Assembly (NCBI GenBank): GCA_022448265.1
Contig: JAKVCC010000011.1
Span: 62,001-126,000, forward strand
Direction: 5' to 3'
Source: Pirellulales bacterium
GTDB taxonomy: Bacteria; Planctomycetota; Planctomycetia; Pirellulales; Lacipirellulaceae
DNA: 64,000 bases
Below the pieces are notes generated by a model that did not search any database, was not told where the DNA came from, and was given only the letters and a program-made list of their open reading frames with translations. Shown here one piece after another: positions 54,239-63,254 of this stretch. The translations under genes were made by a program, and so were the position numbers. Position 1 is the stretch's first letter. Each line of letters opens with the position of its first letter.

Positions 54239-54700
54239 CTAAACACTTAGCGCGATCCAAGAGCAGCCATCAACTACCGTTGGGCAATTTGTCAAATTTC
54301 TTGGGCCGCCGTGCCCCGATGCCGCTCTTGCAGAGATCGGATGTGCTTGTACGGCATGGGGAGGGGCCAGCTTTGGCTTTGACGGCCGTGTAGCCCTACT
54401 GCGTGCTAGCAGCCTGCTGTGCAATCCGGCCAGTTTTAGAGAATTTTCCGCAGAGGCACACCTCTGCGGCATACGTCGGCTCCAAGGCCCCAGCAGCCGG
54501 CTGCTCACTGCCAACTCGTCCTGACCGTCGAGTACGCCGTGCAAAGTACGCTCGTAGTAACTGCCCACCCGAAGCGGCTCACCGGGCATAATAAACTTGT
54601 GCGCGAAACCAAAAATCGAGTCGCGTTCGGCCGCGGCGGCTTGCGCCGCGCACAAACAACACCGAGATAAACTTTCAAGCAACCAGCAGTCGTCTGACAT
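54239..54700 (-). CDS. Uncertain small ORF, hypothetical
   Basis: A possible 153-residue protein (opens MSDDCWLLESLSRCCLCAAQ) with no recognised domain, an irregular composition rich in Ala, Arg, Ser and Pro, and no clear ribosome site. It fills most of a ~590-bp gap between the amino acid kinase and the desaturase. The same DNA contains several strong hairpins, which suggests it may be non-coding. Included only because the gap is otherwise empty. Confidence 0.2.
   Translation of the reverse strand: MSDDCWLLESLSRCCLCAAQAAAAERDSIFGFAHKFIMPGEPLRVGSYYERTLHGVLDGQDELAVSSRLLGPWSRRMPQRCASAENSLKLAGLHSRLLARSRATRPSKPKLAPPHAVQAHPISARAASGHGGPRNLTNCPTVVDGCSWIALSV
54448..54469. repeat. Perfect 9-bp stem hairpin with 4-base loop
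   Basis: CCGCAGAGG-CACA-CCTCTGCGG. It is not followed by a T-tract on either strand, so it is not a standard intrinsic terminator. Two further inverted repeats lie nearby: AGCAGCC/GGCTGCT at 54492-54505 and CGCGGCG-GCTTG-CGCCGCG at 54632-54650. Together they suggest structured RNA in this intergenic stretch. Confidence 0.5.
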
Positions 54701-54720
54701 GCGCCACCGGATACTGCGGC

Positions 54721-55326
54721 TTAGCTTGCCGGCGGAATCTGTGGGTATCCTTTTTTTAGGTTTACTGGACGTATGGGAGGAAGTTCAGCTGCTAGACGGG
54801 AGAACATTGGGTCGACATATTCGGTGTTACTGAGATGGTCAAGTTTGTCGTTTGGCGGCAGAGCAGACTTGAGTAGCACGAGTTCCGTAGCGCCGAGCAC
54901 AATGGCGAGCCGGCCCGCGATGGAGTCACTGCTCACCTCCCAAGTGGCGGGCAGCCTAGTACCCGGTAGGTGCGATTCGCTTTCGCGCATCCAGGGCCCA
55001 ACGCCGAAAATCGTACAAGATCGATCTCCCACGCGCTGGCAAAGCAGACGGTCGTCCTCGATCAGTGGAATCTCCGGCATCCGGTCGTGAAGGAGGTGAG
55101 CGGTCACCGTCATTAAATCGATGCACATCCAGTGCGCCGAGGCTTCTCTGATCGGTCGCTGCTGATGCCATTGGCGCATCTGATCGGCGAGGGGGCCACC
55201 GCCTGCAATGAGAATATGGTGGGCGGCGGACTGCGCTGCCAGCCAGTGGCGTATGCGATCTGCAAGGTCCGGCAAGTCCAACAGACTCCCGCCGACTTTG
55301 ACAACGCGAATCGGAGTTTGGCTCAT
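54721..55326 (-). CDS. Amino acid kinase family protein, linked to methanopterin/C1 genes
   Basis: A 201-residue small kinase of the aspartate/glutamate/uridylate kinase fold. The N-terminal phosphate loop is VVKVGGSLLD, followed by LIAGGGPLADQMRQW and later SSDSIAGRLAIVLGATELVLLKS. Such short kinases accompany tetrahydromethanopterin-linked C1 genes; the archaeal relative MfnE phosphorylates an aminomethylfuran intermediate of methanofuran. That role is inferred here from fold and context. It overlaps the upstream gene by 4 bases, so the two are translationally coupled. Confidence 0.78.
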   Translation of the reverse strand: MSQTPIRVVKVGGSLLDLPDLADRIRHWLAAQSAAHHILIAGGGPLADQMRQWHQQRPIREASAHWMCIDLMTVTAHLLHDRMPEIPLIEDDRLLCQRVGDRSCTIFGVGPWMRESESHLPGTRLPATWEVSSDSIAGRLAIVLGATELVLLKSALPPNDKLDHLSNTEYVDPMFSRLAAELPPIRPVNLKKGYPQIPPAS

Positions 55327-56342
55327 AGTATTGCGCCTTCTTCAGCCAGCACTGCCAAGGCATAGGCGCATGCCGCCTGACTGATCTCCAAGCCCAGCTC
55401 ATCCGACAACCATACCCTGCGGCCCGAAAAACCTTCAAGTGCCAAGAGACGCCTAAGAACAAACTCGCCCTGTCCGCTAATCACAATCGTTTGCGGCGCA
55501 CTTTCCATACGCTTCGTTACCTTTTGAATTGCACTATGCAATAGCTGGAGCTGAGCGTCGCAAACCGCCTGGGCTGCCATCTCGGCATCGGCCCACGAAA
55601 ACATTGTTGTATCAGCGCAGATCGACCGCGCCAGCCGCGCGTGGGAAAAGGCCTTGGTCCGCGGCCGGCCATCAGCAGTCTCGCCATTCTGGATGGACTC
55701 CGCAATGTCGCCCAACACTAGGTATGCGTCTGCCGTAGTCGCAAACATCTCCTGCGCGACCCGACAGGGCTTGCCGCGCCAGGGGAGGTGCCCCACAACC
55801 GCACACACCGGACTTCGCGTGACCCCCGTATACACCAACTCGCTACCGGCCAATCGCTCAGGATCGGTTCGGCCGCGCGCAGCGGCAACGCCGTTTTCTA
55901 TGGGAATGATATCGCAAGTCGTCGAGCCCAGGTCCACCAGAAGTCCGGCTCGGGCCTGGCAGTATCGCGCGGCAAATCCGGCCAACGCATGCCAATTGCT
56001 GGCGGCAACCAGAAGCGGCTTGGCCCGCGCCTCGGCCGTGGAAACGAGCCGTCCATCCGTGGCGTAGACGCCTACCTCCCTTGGCCCCGCCGCCTGCTCG
56101 ACAGCGGCCACTAACACATCAACACCCTCGGCTTTAGTCGCAAAACAGTCAGCCAGCTCGCCGGTCATCGTTAGCGCGAGACGATCGGCAGCAGGCGCGT
56201 GCGCCAGCATATCGCTCAGGGTCGTCGCCAACTCCGTGTGGCGTTGCCACAGGCAGAATGACTGTGATCTGGCGAAGCCCTCGCTACTAGCAATTTTTAG
56301 ATTTGCGCCACCGATGTCCAGTGCCAGAAAACTCATGGTCAA
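55323..56342 (-). CDS. Hydantoinase/oxoprolinase-like H4MPT-linked C1 transfer pathway protein
   Basis: A 339-residue member of the family described as probable tetrahydromethanopterin-linked C1 transfer pathway protein. It has an actin/Hsp70-type ATPase fold: LALDIGGANLKIASSEG as the first phosphate loop, LALTMTGELADCF, and LLVDLGSTTCDIIPIENG as the second loop. Related genes are found with C1-transfer genes in methylotrophs, methanogens and planctomycetes; the reaction is not established. The ATG overlaps the stop of the ATP-grasp gene upstream, and its own stop overlaps the kinase gene. A start two codons later (56336) is equally possible. Confidence 0.85.
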   Translation of the reverse strand: MTMSFLALDIGGANLKIASSEGFARSQSFCLWQRHTELATTLSDMLAHAPAADRLALTMTGELADCFATKAEGVDVLVAAVEQAAGPREVGVYATDGRLVSTAEARAKPLLVAASNWHALAGFAARYCQARAGLLVDLGSTTCDIIPIENGVAAARGRTDPERLAGSELVYTGVTRSPVCAVVGHLPWRGKPCRVAQEMFATTADAYLVLGDIAESIQNGETADGRPRTKAFSHARLARSICADTTMFSWADAEMAAQAVCDAQLQLLHSAIQKVTKRMESAPQTIVISGQGEFVLRRLLALEGFSGRRVWLSDELGLEISQAACAYALAVLAEEGAIL

Positions 56343-57361
56343 CTCGCCTGCTCCCGAAGTGAACCATCTGCCAGAAATTCCAAAGGTTCCATCCGGAATC
56401 GAGGACGGACAACCTGTCCAGCGGCATTGGCCAGCAGCGCCGCAGCTAGGTTTTGGTCGGTGGCTGCCCGCAGACCAACATAAGAAGTCGTCATGCGCGG
56501 GTTTACTTCCAGAAAAAAATCTTCTGAACCGTCAGCCGATTTTCCCAGAATCATATCGACTCCTACATAGGCCCTCGCGCCAACCACAGCTTCCAACACG
56601 CGATCGGCAAGCGCAGTCGCGCGGCGCGCGAGCGCGTCTTCCAGCAAAAGCGAACCACCCAAGTAGGTAAATCGCCCATCGTTGCTCTGGTGCTGTCGGC
56701 AGGCCGCCAACGGCACCCGGTGATCGGCCCCGCAAAGAAAAGCCACGCTAACTGGCGTGCCCACGCAGTACTGCTCGAGCCGCCGCGGCCAAGGGTAAGG
56801 GGGAGGCTCGTCCCTAGCGCTGGCGATCAGCAGCGTATGTTGGGAACCAGCTCCTACGACCGGCTTCAAGACGGCCGGGTACTCAAAATCTGCAGGCAAG
56901 CGCTCTTCGTCGGCCTCCAAGACCGTCGCTCGGGGAGTGCGGATACCTGCGTCGTGGCAGGACCTAGCCATAAGGTTCTTGTCTGCCGCGAGCGCGACAA
57001 AGTCTGCGGCAGGAGCCAACACGTTTGCCCCCGCCTCGCGCGCCAACGCATGTGTCTCACCGAGGATGTTGTCGAACTCCGGAGCAATAATTAATGTGTG
57101 GTCTGCTGCTGCTGCCTCTTCTGTTAGCACGTCGCGCCGATGTGCCGAGCTGTGCACTTCGATCACCTCACAGCCGGGAAGCGAAAGTTGGTCAAGCCGC
57201 ATGTCCTTAAGCACACTCACGCGACAACCATCGATGGCAGAAAAATCTTCCGCCAGCGCCGCAAGCATTGCCGACCCTTCAGCAAGCAGGGTCGGAGGAA
57301 GAGTCCCCGCCTCCTCAACTAATCCGCCGCCAGTAATCCACTCGTAGAGAAAGAGGTGCAT
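56339..57361 (-). CDS. ATP-grasp protein linked to methanopterin/C1 genes
   Basis: About 340 residues from the ATG at 57361 (MHLFLYEWITGGGLVE, the usual N-terminus); an ATG at 57394 adds 11 residues. The ATP-grasp features are ADKNLMARSCHDAGIRTPRA, YPAVLKPVVGAGSQHTLL and FFLEVNPRMTTSYVGLR with the metal-binding Glu and Asn. Enzymes of this fold ligate a carboxylate to an amine; in C1 clusters they are thought to act in tetrahydromethanopterin side-chain assembly, which is inference here. It is first of three overlapping genes and lies 84 bp after the DUF59 gene. Confidence 0.82.
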   Translation of the reverse strand: MHLFLYEWITGGGLVEEAGTLPPTLLAEGSAMLAALAEDFSAIDGCRVSVLKDMRLDQLSLPGCEVIEVHSSAHRRDVLTEEAAAADHTLIIAPEFDNILGETHALAREAGANVLAPAADFVALAADKNLMARSCHDAGIRTPRATVLEADEERLPADFEYPAVLKPVVGAGSQHTLLIASARDEPPPYPWPRRLEQYCVGTPVSVAFLCGADHRVPLAACRQHQSNDGRFTYLGGSLLLEDALARRATALADRVLEAVVGARAYVGVDMILGKSADGSEDFFLEVNPRMTTSYVGLRAATDQNLAAALLANAAGQVVRPRFRMEPLEFLADGSLREQAS

Positions 57362-57445
57362 AGAGAAAAGCGAGTTACGAGGCGCGAGACTCATGGCGCA
57401 TCTTTTTGGGCGCGAGCCTCAACGCGCAACAGGCCACACGCGCAA

Positions 57446-57763
57446 CTAAAATATCCCTAGTTGGTCCCGGGCGTCTTCGGACATGCGGTCGGGGGTCCAG
57501 GGGGGGGTCATGACAAGCTTAATGTCGACTTCGCCCACATCCTCCAACCGGCTCACAAATTCTTTTGATTGTCCCAGCAACTGGGGGCCAGCGGGACAAG
57601 CCGGGCTGGTCATTGTCATTTCGACGTCGACATTGGATTTGCCGCCTTCAGTCTCTGCTATTTTGATTTCATAAATCAGACCCAGGTCGACAATATTGAC
57701 GAACAGCTCGGGATCAATCACCTGCTTGAGCGCTTCGCGCACAGTGTCTTCGGCAATAGGCAT
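57446..57763 (-). CDS. DUF59 metal-sulfur cluster assembly factor (SufT/PaaD-like)
   Basis: A 105-residue protein from the ATG at 57763, which has AAGGT seven bases upstream; a frame to 57781 is less supported. Family motifs are VIDPELFVNIVDLGLIYEI, TMTSPACPAG with the conserved Cys, and TPPWTPDRMSEDARDQLG. DUF59 proteins act in maturation of iron-sulfur proteins alongside Suf, which matches its place after sufD and the Rieske gene. It leads from the Suf genes toward the C1 gene trio. Confidence 0.9.
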   Translation of the reverse strand: MPIAEDTVREALKQVIDPELFVNIVDLGLIYEIKIAETEGGKSNVDVEMTMTSPACPAGPQLLGQSKEFVSRLEDVGEVDIKLVMTPPWTPDRMSEDARDQLGIF

Positions 57764-57823
57764 GGGACTCACCTTTCTCAATGGGCGCTTGGCTCAATCG
57801 GAGCAGCCGCGCCCCTCACAAAA

Positions 57824-58147
57824 TTAGCCATCAACCAGGCGGACAAAAACTTGATCGCCCTCAATCTTGACTTCATGGGAGATGGTAGCTTGGGTCGCAG
57901 GCATGGTAACAGCCACGCCCGTTTTGATATCAAACTTAGCCCCATGACGTGGGCACGCAATCGAGCCTTCCTCGGCATCCACGGGTCCATTACTAAGCGG
58001 ACCTCCGTCGTGCGTACACACGTCGTCCAAAGCATAAAAGTGCCCTGCGGCGCGGATCAAAACTATGAGGCGATCTTCAACCTCGACCAGGAGCGAACCC
58101 GAATCGGGAATGTCGGAAGTGTTGGCAACGACAACGAAAACAGCCAT
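57824..58147 (-). CDS. Rieske [2Fe-2S] ferredoxin-like protein
   Basis: A 107-residue single Rieske domain of the dioxygenase-ferredoxin/NirD type. Both ligand boxes are complete: CTHDGG (Cys-x-His) and CPRHGAKFD (Cys-x2-His). The N-terminus FVVVANTSDIPDSGSLLVEV is typical. No oxygenase or reductase partner is near. Small Rieske proteins of this kind commonly sit in suf operons, where they probably act as electron carriers for cluster assembly. Confidence 0.92.
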   Translation of the reverse strand: MAVFVVVANTSDIPDSGSLLVEVEDRLIVLIRAAGHFYALDDVCTHDGGPLSNGPVDAEEGSIACPRHGAKFDIKTGVAVTMPATQATISHEVKIEGDQVFVRLVDG

Positions 58148-58432
58148 GGGTGAACCAATTGAGGGAACCAGGTTTATTCACGCGTCTTGCAGGCAATCGT
58201 GCTTCAAGCCAAACGACAAACTCCAGTAATACGATCCCGCAGCTTAGCAAGATCCGCAGCAAGGCTTCGCCAGCAACGGACCATCGCCAACTAAATCGAC
58301 TAGGCACCACCGAATCAGGGCGACTCCCGCAACACCGACTCAAATTGGATTCCGCAATCCGCCCGCCTCAACACCTATTCTACGACAAGACGCCGACCGA
58401 AAAAGGATTGATGCTCACTACACACCTTTTCC
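58148..58432. other. Intergenic region between Rieske gene and sufD
   Basis: About 285 bp with no recognisable gene or RNA. An internal promoter for the Rieske-DUF59-C1 genes would be expected here, but no consensus was identified. Confidence 0.35.
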
Positions 58433-59743
58433 CTAGAGATCCCGAACTCGCTGCCCGATCGCTTCTCCAAGTGCTTCGCGCACGCTCTCAATGGTAATGC
58501 GGTCGAACACCTGCTGGAAGAAGCCGTTTACGATCATTCGCACGGCCTCTTGGCGGGTGTAACCGCGCGTCATTGCATAAAAAAGTTGGGCATCGTCAAC
58601 ACGCCCCGATGTACTACCGTGCGTGCAACGGACGTCGTCGGCTTCGATCTCGAGGCCAGGAATCGAATCCGCGCGGGCCGAGGCAGTCAACATCAGATTG
58701 TCGTTGCGCTGATAGGCATTGGTGCGTTGGGCTACATTATCAACCTTGATCATTCCCCGCCAAACGCTGCGTGAATGATCTTGGAGTGCACCCTTATAAA
58801 GCAAATCACTCTGACAAAAAGGAGCCATGTGGTGCTGATGGGTGTTGTAGCACAGATGCTGCTTGCCCTGGCTAAATATGACGCCATTCACCTGAGCCTC
58901 GGCATCCTGACCTGTCAGTGCAACATGCTGGTTGACCTTGGCCAAACGACTGCCCAACGCGCCGATCGTCCATTGCAGGTTGGCCTTCTCACCGACGTGC
59001 CCCATCTGCTGGGCGAAATGCCACACTTGACTTCCCCAGTTCTGCAAATTGACATAACGCAGGCGTGCACCTTTTTCAGCAATCAGTTCAATCGAACCGC
59101 AATGGAGCCCCCCATCGCCCACAGCACTACTGGCCGTTTCGGCCATAAACGTCGCCTCAGCACCCTCTTCCAGGATCACAAGGGTCTTGCCCAAATCGAT
59201 GCCGCCGTCGGTCATGACCGAAAGGCTGTGCAGCGGCTGATCTACTTGTACACCCCGTGGCACGAGCAGCAGCGTGCCGCCACTCCAAAAAGCGGCGTTT
59301 AAGGCAGAAAATTTGTCTTGGTCGGTGCGGATCAATTGCCGCTCAAAGTAGGGCCGAATGCGATTGGCATGGGACTCAACCAAAGCGTCCAGACTGCCAA
59401 AGAGCACTCCTTGCTTGGCCCATTTTTCTGCCAGTCCTCCTTCCACTGGCTGACTGTTCACCGAAACGCTACGCCCGGCCAATTCCACACCGGCAGCCAA
59501 CAGAGCTTCGGGAGCCGCGCTGTCCGACGGCGAATTGGCGGTAAGTGCGTAACGGTCGAGCTTCAGCAGCCGGATATCCGTGCGCATCCACTCCTCCTCG
59601 CTACGGGTCGGGAGGTCCAGGCCGGAGAATGTATCGAACGCGGAAGATCGCATATCTACGAGCCAGTCAGGCTCATCTCGCGCAGCCATAAATGCAGCAA
59701 AGGCTTCGGCTGTAAATCCGGTGTTCACTAAGGTCGCACTCAT
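58433..59743 (-). CDS. sufD: Fe-S cluster assembly protein SufD
   Basis: A 436-residue SufD. The N-terminal helical part contains WLVDMRSSAFDTFSGLDLPTRSEEEWMRTDI, and the beta-helix core has FWSGGTLLLVPRGVQVDQPL and VILEEGAEATFM. The C-terminal signature IEADDVRCTHGSTSGRVDDAQLFYAMTRG carries the conserved His. It assembles with SufB and SufC into the SufBC2D scaffold in the cytoplasm, building [4Fe-4S] clusters and accepting iron or sulfur at the SufB-SufD interface. It follows sufB by 111 bp on the same strand. Confidence 0.95.
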   Translation of the reverse strand: MSATLVNTGFTAEAFAAFMAARDEPDWLVDMRSSAFDTFSGLDLPTRSEEEWMRTDIRLLKLDRYALTANSPSDSAAPEALLAAGVELAGRSVSVNSQPVEGGLAEKWAKQGVLFGSLDALVESHANRIRPYFERQLIRTDQDKFSALNAAFWSGGTLLLVPRGVQVDQPLHSLSVMTDGGIDLGKTLVILEEGAEATFMAETASSAVGDGGLHCGSIELIAEKGARLRYVNLQNWGSQVWHFAQQMGHVGEKANLQWTIGALGSRLAKVNQHVALTGQDAEAQVNGVIFSQGKQHLCYNTHQHHMAPFCQSDLLYKGALQDHSRSVWRGMIKVDNVAQRTNAYQRNDNLMLTASARADSIPGLEIEADDVRCTHGSTSGRVDDAQLFYAMTRGYTRQEAVRMIVNGFFQQVFDRITIESVREALGEAIGQRVRDL

Positions 59744-59854
59744 TACTGGAAGGCTTCTGTTTTTGTGGAACGGAAAGGGGATATTTCAGCGGAACGACCC
59801 CATCGGGGAGTGCGCGCCCGCAGACAAATAGATTGCGTACTGCTCAGCGAATCG

Positions 59855-61297
59855 CTAGCCAACACTACCTTCCATTTGCAGCTCAATCAATCGATTCATT
59901 TCGATGGCATATTCCATCGGCAACTCTTTGATAAGCGGTTCAATGAATCCACTGACGATCATCGAGCTGGCCTCGGCCTCGGTCAGACCGCGACTCATCA
60001 GATAAAACAATTGCTCCTCGCCAATTCGCGAAACACTCGCCTCATGCTCTATCTGCACGTCCTGCTCCTCGACTTCGATGTAGGGATACGTGTCGCTACG
60101 ACTATCGGGATCGAGGATCAACGCATCACACACCACGTTACTCTTGCAGTCAGTGGCACCATCTTCGACTTTACAAAGGCCACGGTAGCTACTGCGGCCC
60201 CCGTTCTTGCTAATACTCTTTGAGACAATGCGACTCTTCGTATTAGGAGCACAATGAACCACCTTGGCTCCCGCGTCTTGGTGCTGCCCACTAGAAGAAA
60301 AGGCGATCGAAAGAATCTCGCCCCGCGCGCCCGGCTCCATCATGTACACAGCTGGGTACTTCATGGTTAGTCGACTCCCAAGATTGCCATCGACCCATTC
60401 CATGAGCGCGTTTTCATAAGCCATGGCACGCTTGGTAACCAGATTATAAATGTTGTTTGCCCAGTTCTGAATGGTCGTATAGCGGCAGCGGCCATTCTTT
60501 TTAACAACCACTTCGACGACCGCTGAATGCAAACTTTCGGTTGTGTACATAGGCGCCGTGCAGCCCTCGACATAATGCACTTCGGCACCTTCATCCACAA
60601 TGATAAGTGTTCGCTCGAACTGCCCCATTTGCTCAGCATTGATCCGAAAATAAGCCTGCAACGGAAAATCAATTTTCACGCCAGGCGGGACGTAAATAAA
60701 AGATCCTCCCGACCAGACGGCCGAATTCAGCGCCGCAAATTTGTTGTCGCTGGATGGAATTATCTTGCCAAAATATTCGCGCAGCAATTCGGGGTGTTCA
60801 CGCAGGGCAGTGTCGGTATCAGTGAAGATAACGCCCTTGTTTCCCAAATCTTCCTGCAACGAGCCGTAGACGACTTCGCTTTCGAACTGTGCCTTCACGC
60901 CCGCCAGATACTTTTTTTCCGCTTCAGGAATCCCGAGCTTTTCGAAGGTATCCTTAATCTCCTCTGGCACATCGTCCCAGGTTTTTCCCTGCTCGTTAGT
61001 TGGCTTAAGATAATAGTAGATATCCTGAAAATCGATCGCGATATCACCACCCCATCGGGGCATAGGCTTTGACTCAAAAATCTTGAGGGCTTCGAGACGA
61101 AAGTCTCGCATCCAGCCGGGCTCGTTTTTCATCTCGGAAATCTGCGCAACGATTTCCGCATCAACACCCTTACGTGCCTTAAACACGGCGGCCGTCGGTG
61201 TGACGAAGTCGTATTTGTTAATTTCCCCCAGACCGTTTTCTGCCGGCCTCGCGACGGATGGGTTCAAAGAACTGTCTTGAGTAATATCAGTTGCCAT
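59855..61297 (-). CDS. sufB: Fe-S cluster assembly scaffold SufB
   Basis: A 480-residue SufB, the scaffold on which clusters are built. Landmarks are [41 protein letters not shown] (the Cys implicated in sulfur acceptance), [17 protein letters not shown], and the C-terminal [22 protein letters not shown] with [21 protein letters not shown]. At the position of E. coli Cys405 the sequence is [10 protein letters not shown], like the Gram-positive SufB type, which also lacks that Cys. The order is sufC-sufB-sufD here. The start is the ATG at 61297, with sufC 114 bp upstream. Confidence 0.96.
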   Translation of the reverse strand: MATDITQDSSLNPSVARPAENGLGEINKYDFVTPTAAVFKARKGVDAEIVAQISEMKNEPGWMRDFRLEALKIFESKPMPRWGGDIAIDFQDIYYYLKPTNEQGKTWDDVPEEIKDTFEKLGIPEAEKKYLAGVKAQFESEVVYGSLQEDLGNKGVIFTDTDTALREHPELLREYFGKIIPSSDNKFAALNSAVWSGGSFIYVPPGVKIDFPLQAYFRINAEQMGQFERTLIIVDEGAEVHYVEGCTAPMYTTESLHSAVVEVVVKKNGRCRYTTIQNWANNIYNLVTKRAMAYENALMEWVDGNLGSRLTMKYPAVYMMEPGARGEILSIAFSSSGQHQDAGAKVVHCAPNTKSRIVSKSISKNGGRSSYRGLCKVEDGATDCKSNVVCDALILDPDSRSDTYPYIEVEEQDVQIEHEASVSRIGEEQLFYLMSRGLTEAEASSMIVSGFIEPLIKELPMEYAIEMNRLIELQMEGSVG

Positions 61298-61411
61298 GCT
61301 TTACTCTTTTCCAACTTGCAGGATACTGTTGCCTCTGTTTCGTCCGGAATGACTTGTTCCGGAACGACGTACTGGCTGGGTCTGTACTGACTGGGTCTTA
61401 CTCTCTCTGCT

Positions 61412-62242
61412 TTAACTGGCTGCCACTTCTTCAGCCATCTCTTGCTCGGCCGCCGCAGCATCGGGATAAGCACTGCGAATCCGGTCGTACCCCTCGGTGT
61501 AAAGTTCGTGGGCCAACTCCACCCCGCCGGTCTCCACGATCTTGCCGCCCAACATCACGTGCGTGAAGTCTGGCCTGTTGTGATCAAGCAGTTTGTCGTG
61601 ATGGGTAATAATAAGAATGCCCATTTCCTTGCCGCCGCCTGCTTCACGACCAATCTGAGCAATACTTTGGCTAGCCAACTTCACCGCATCGACATCCAAA
61701 CCGCTATCGGTTTCGTCCAGGATGGCAAAACTGGGGCGTAGCATTGCCATTTGCAAGATTTCGGCCCGTTTCATTTCGCCACCGGAAAACCCATCGTTGA
61801 CGTAACGCCGAGCGAACTCTGGATCCATGCGAAGCTGCTCCATTTTTTCCATCAATTCCTTGCGAAACTGCCGCATTGGAATCAACTCCTCACCTTCTTT
61901 ACGGTCGGGATTGCGCACATTGGTGGTTGCGTGCCGGAGGAATTCGGCCATTTTCACTCCGGGAATCGCCATCGGCCGTTGAAACGCCATAAAAATGCCC
62001 GCCCGGGACCTTTCAGTGGCGTCCATCGCCAACACATCAGCTCCACTCAATTCCATCTTGCCGCCGGTAACCTCGTAGCCCGGATGGCCCATGACGGCAT
62101 TGCCAAGCGTACTTTTGCCCGAACCGTTGGGGCCCATCAAAGCGTGCGTCTCGCCCCGCCGAATTGTAAGATTCACGCCACGTAAAATTGCTTTGCCTTC
62201 AACGGCAACGTGAAGATCGGTAATTTTCAGTATGTCGGACAT
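61412..62242 (-). CDS. sufC: Fe-S cluster assembly ATPase SufC
   Basis: A 276-residue ABC-type ATPase that drives cluster assembly on the SufB-SufD scaffold. Walker A is GPNGSGKST at 37-45, the ABC signature is FSGGEMKRAEILQM, Walker B is FAILDETDSGLDVDAV, and the switch His is in ILIITHHDK. It is slightly longer than the usual ~250 residues because of an Ala/Glu-rich tail (AAAAEQEMAEEVAAS). First suf scaffold gene of the run; a 205-bp gap upstream separates it from the NuoB gene and probably contains its promoter. Confidence 0.96.
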   Translation of the reverse strand: MSDILKITDLHVAVEGKAILRGVNLTIRRGETHALMGPNGSGKSTLGNAVMGHPGYEVTGGKMELSGADVLAMDATERSRAGIFMAFQRPMAIPGVKMAEFLRHATTNVRNPDRKEGEELIPMRQFRKELMEKMEQLRMDPEFARRYVNDGFSGGEMKRAEILQMAMLRPSFAILDETDSGLDVDAVKLASQSIAQIGREAGGGKEMGILIITHHDKLLDHNRPDFTHVMLGGKIVETGGVELAHELYTEGYDRIRSAYPDAAAAEQEMAEEVAAS

Positions 62243-62447
62243 GGGAGAAAACGTATGGGGCTAGGGTTGAATGTTAAGAATGGGTGAGGGTAGGCAATTG
62301 AGCACGAGCAGGCGAGGCTTCAGGCTTTGGTAGCTGAGAATGGATATTCATGACTCGACACCGGCTGGTTAAAATCCTGCAGCTCTCGCCCCGCAACCCG
62401 TGCCTTATCAAAATTTCTGGTGTCCTCAGGAAACTTTACCAGCGCCC

Positions 62448-63065
62448 TTAAGACACTTTTTGATGATCGTACACCGATTCCCTGTCTGCGGGAGCATCGA
62501 CATAGCCACTGTGGTGGGGCATGGGTAATTCGTCTTCGAGTTTTCGTCCCAGCTTGCCGGTGCCGGCACTGCCGCTACTCTTGGCAATCTTGTGGCCTTT
62601 TATTTTATCTTGGATACGCATCAAACCTTCTAAAAGTGATTCCGGGCGTGGCGGACAACCCGGCACATACACATCGACCGGCACCACAAGATCGACACCC
62701 TTGACAACGTGGTACCCATATTTGAAGTAAGGCCCTCCGCCCACCGTACAGGCACCCATAGCAATTACAAACTTGGGATCGGGCATCAGATTGTAAAGAC
62801 GCCTTACGCGACTAGCCATTTTGTAGGTAACCGTACCGGCCACAATCATCAGGTCGGCTTGCCGCGGCGTAGCGCGGAATGCACCTGCGCCAAAGCGATC
62901 AAGGTCGTAACGACTGGCTCCAGTGGCCATCATTTCAATTGCGCAGCAAGCCAGCCCAAACGTCATAGGCCAAATACTTGACTGCCGAGCCCAGTTGATT
63001 GCCTGTTCAACCGACGTCGTAATCACGTTCTCTTCAAAGCGCCCTTCAATCCACGGCTGTGTCAT
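62448..63065 (-). CDS. nuoB: NADH-quinone oxidoreductase subunit B-like protein, solitary
   Basis: About 205 residues from the ATG at 63065; a longer frame to 63176 lacks the family N-terminus. It has the [4Fe-4S] N2 cluster ligands of NuoB: the double Cys in [21 protein letters not shown] and [12 protein letters not shown]. The ~45-residue tail after the core ([20 protein letters not shown]) is extra. No other complex I gene is in the window; nuoB is flanked by a SufR-like regulator and sufC. It could be a displaced complex I subunit, which is common in scattered nuo genes, or a paralogue with another role. Confidence 0.9.
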   Translation of the reverse strand: MTQPWIEGRFEENVITTSVEQAINWARQSSIWPMTFGLACCAIEMMATGASRYDLDRFGAGAFRATPRQADLMIVAGTVTYKMASRVRRLYNLMPDPKFVIAMGACTVGGGPYFKYGYHVVKGVDLVVPVDVYVPGCPPRPESLLEGLMRIQDKIKGHKIAKSSGSAGTGKLGRKLEDELPMPHHSGYVDAPADRESVYDHQKVS

Positions 63066-63254
63066 ATTCGGTATCCCGGAACTGTGTCCTACAAACTGTT
63101 GCCCTAAACTGTTAGTTGCTACCTGCCCACCCAAATAAATGTGAGAGTCGGCCAAGCGTAACATGCATGGCCTCAAATGCCTAGCACGTGCGCGGCCCCA
63201 TCAAGGAGCCCCAGCAAACGGACACCTAGTCAGCGGTACCATATCGGACCGCGA

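Noticed and set aside
54448-54469. Intrinsic terminator for the C1 gene operon
   Set aside because: The hairpin is strong but neither side is followed by a run of T in the reading direction.
58655-58680. tRNA-like GGAATCGAATCC
   Set aside because: It is in the sufD coding sequence and has no tRNA fold around it.
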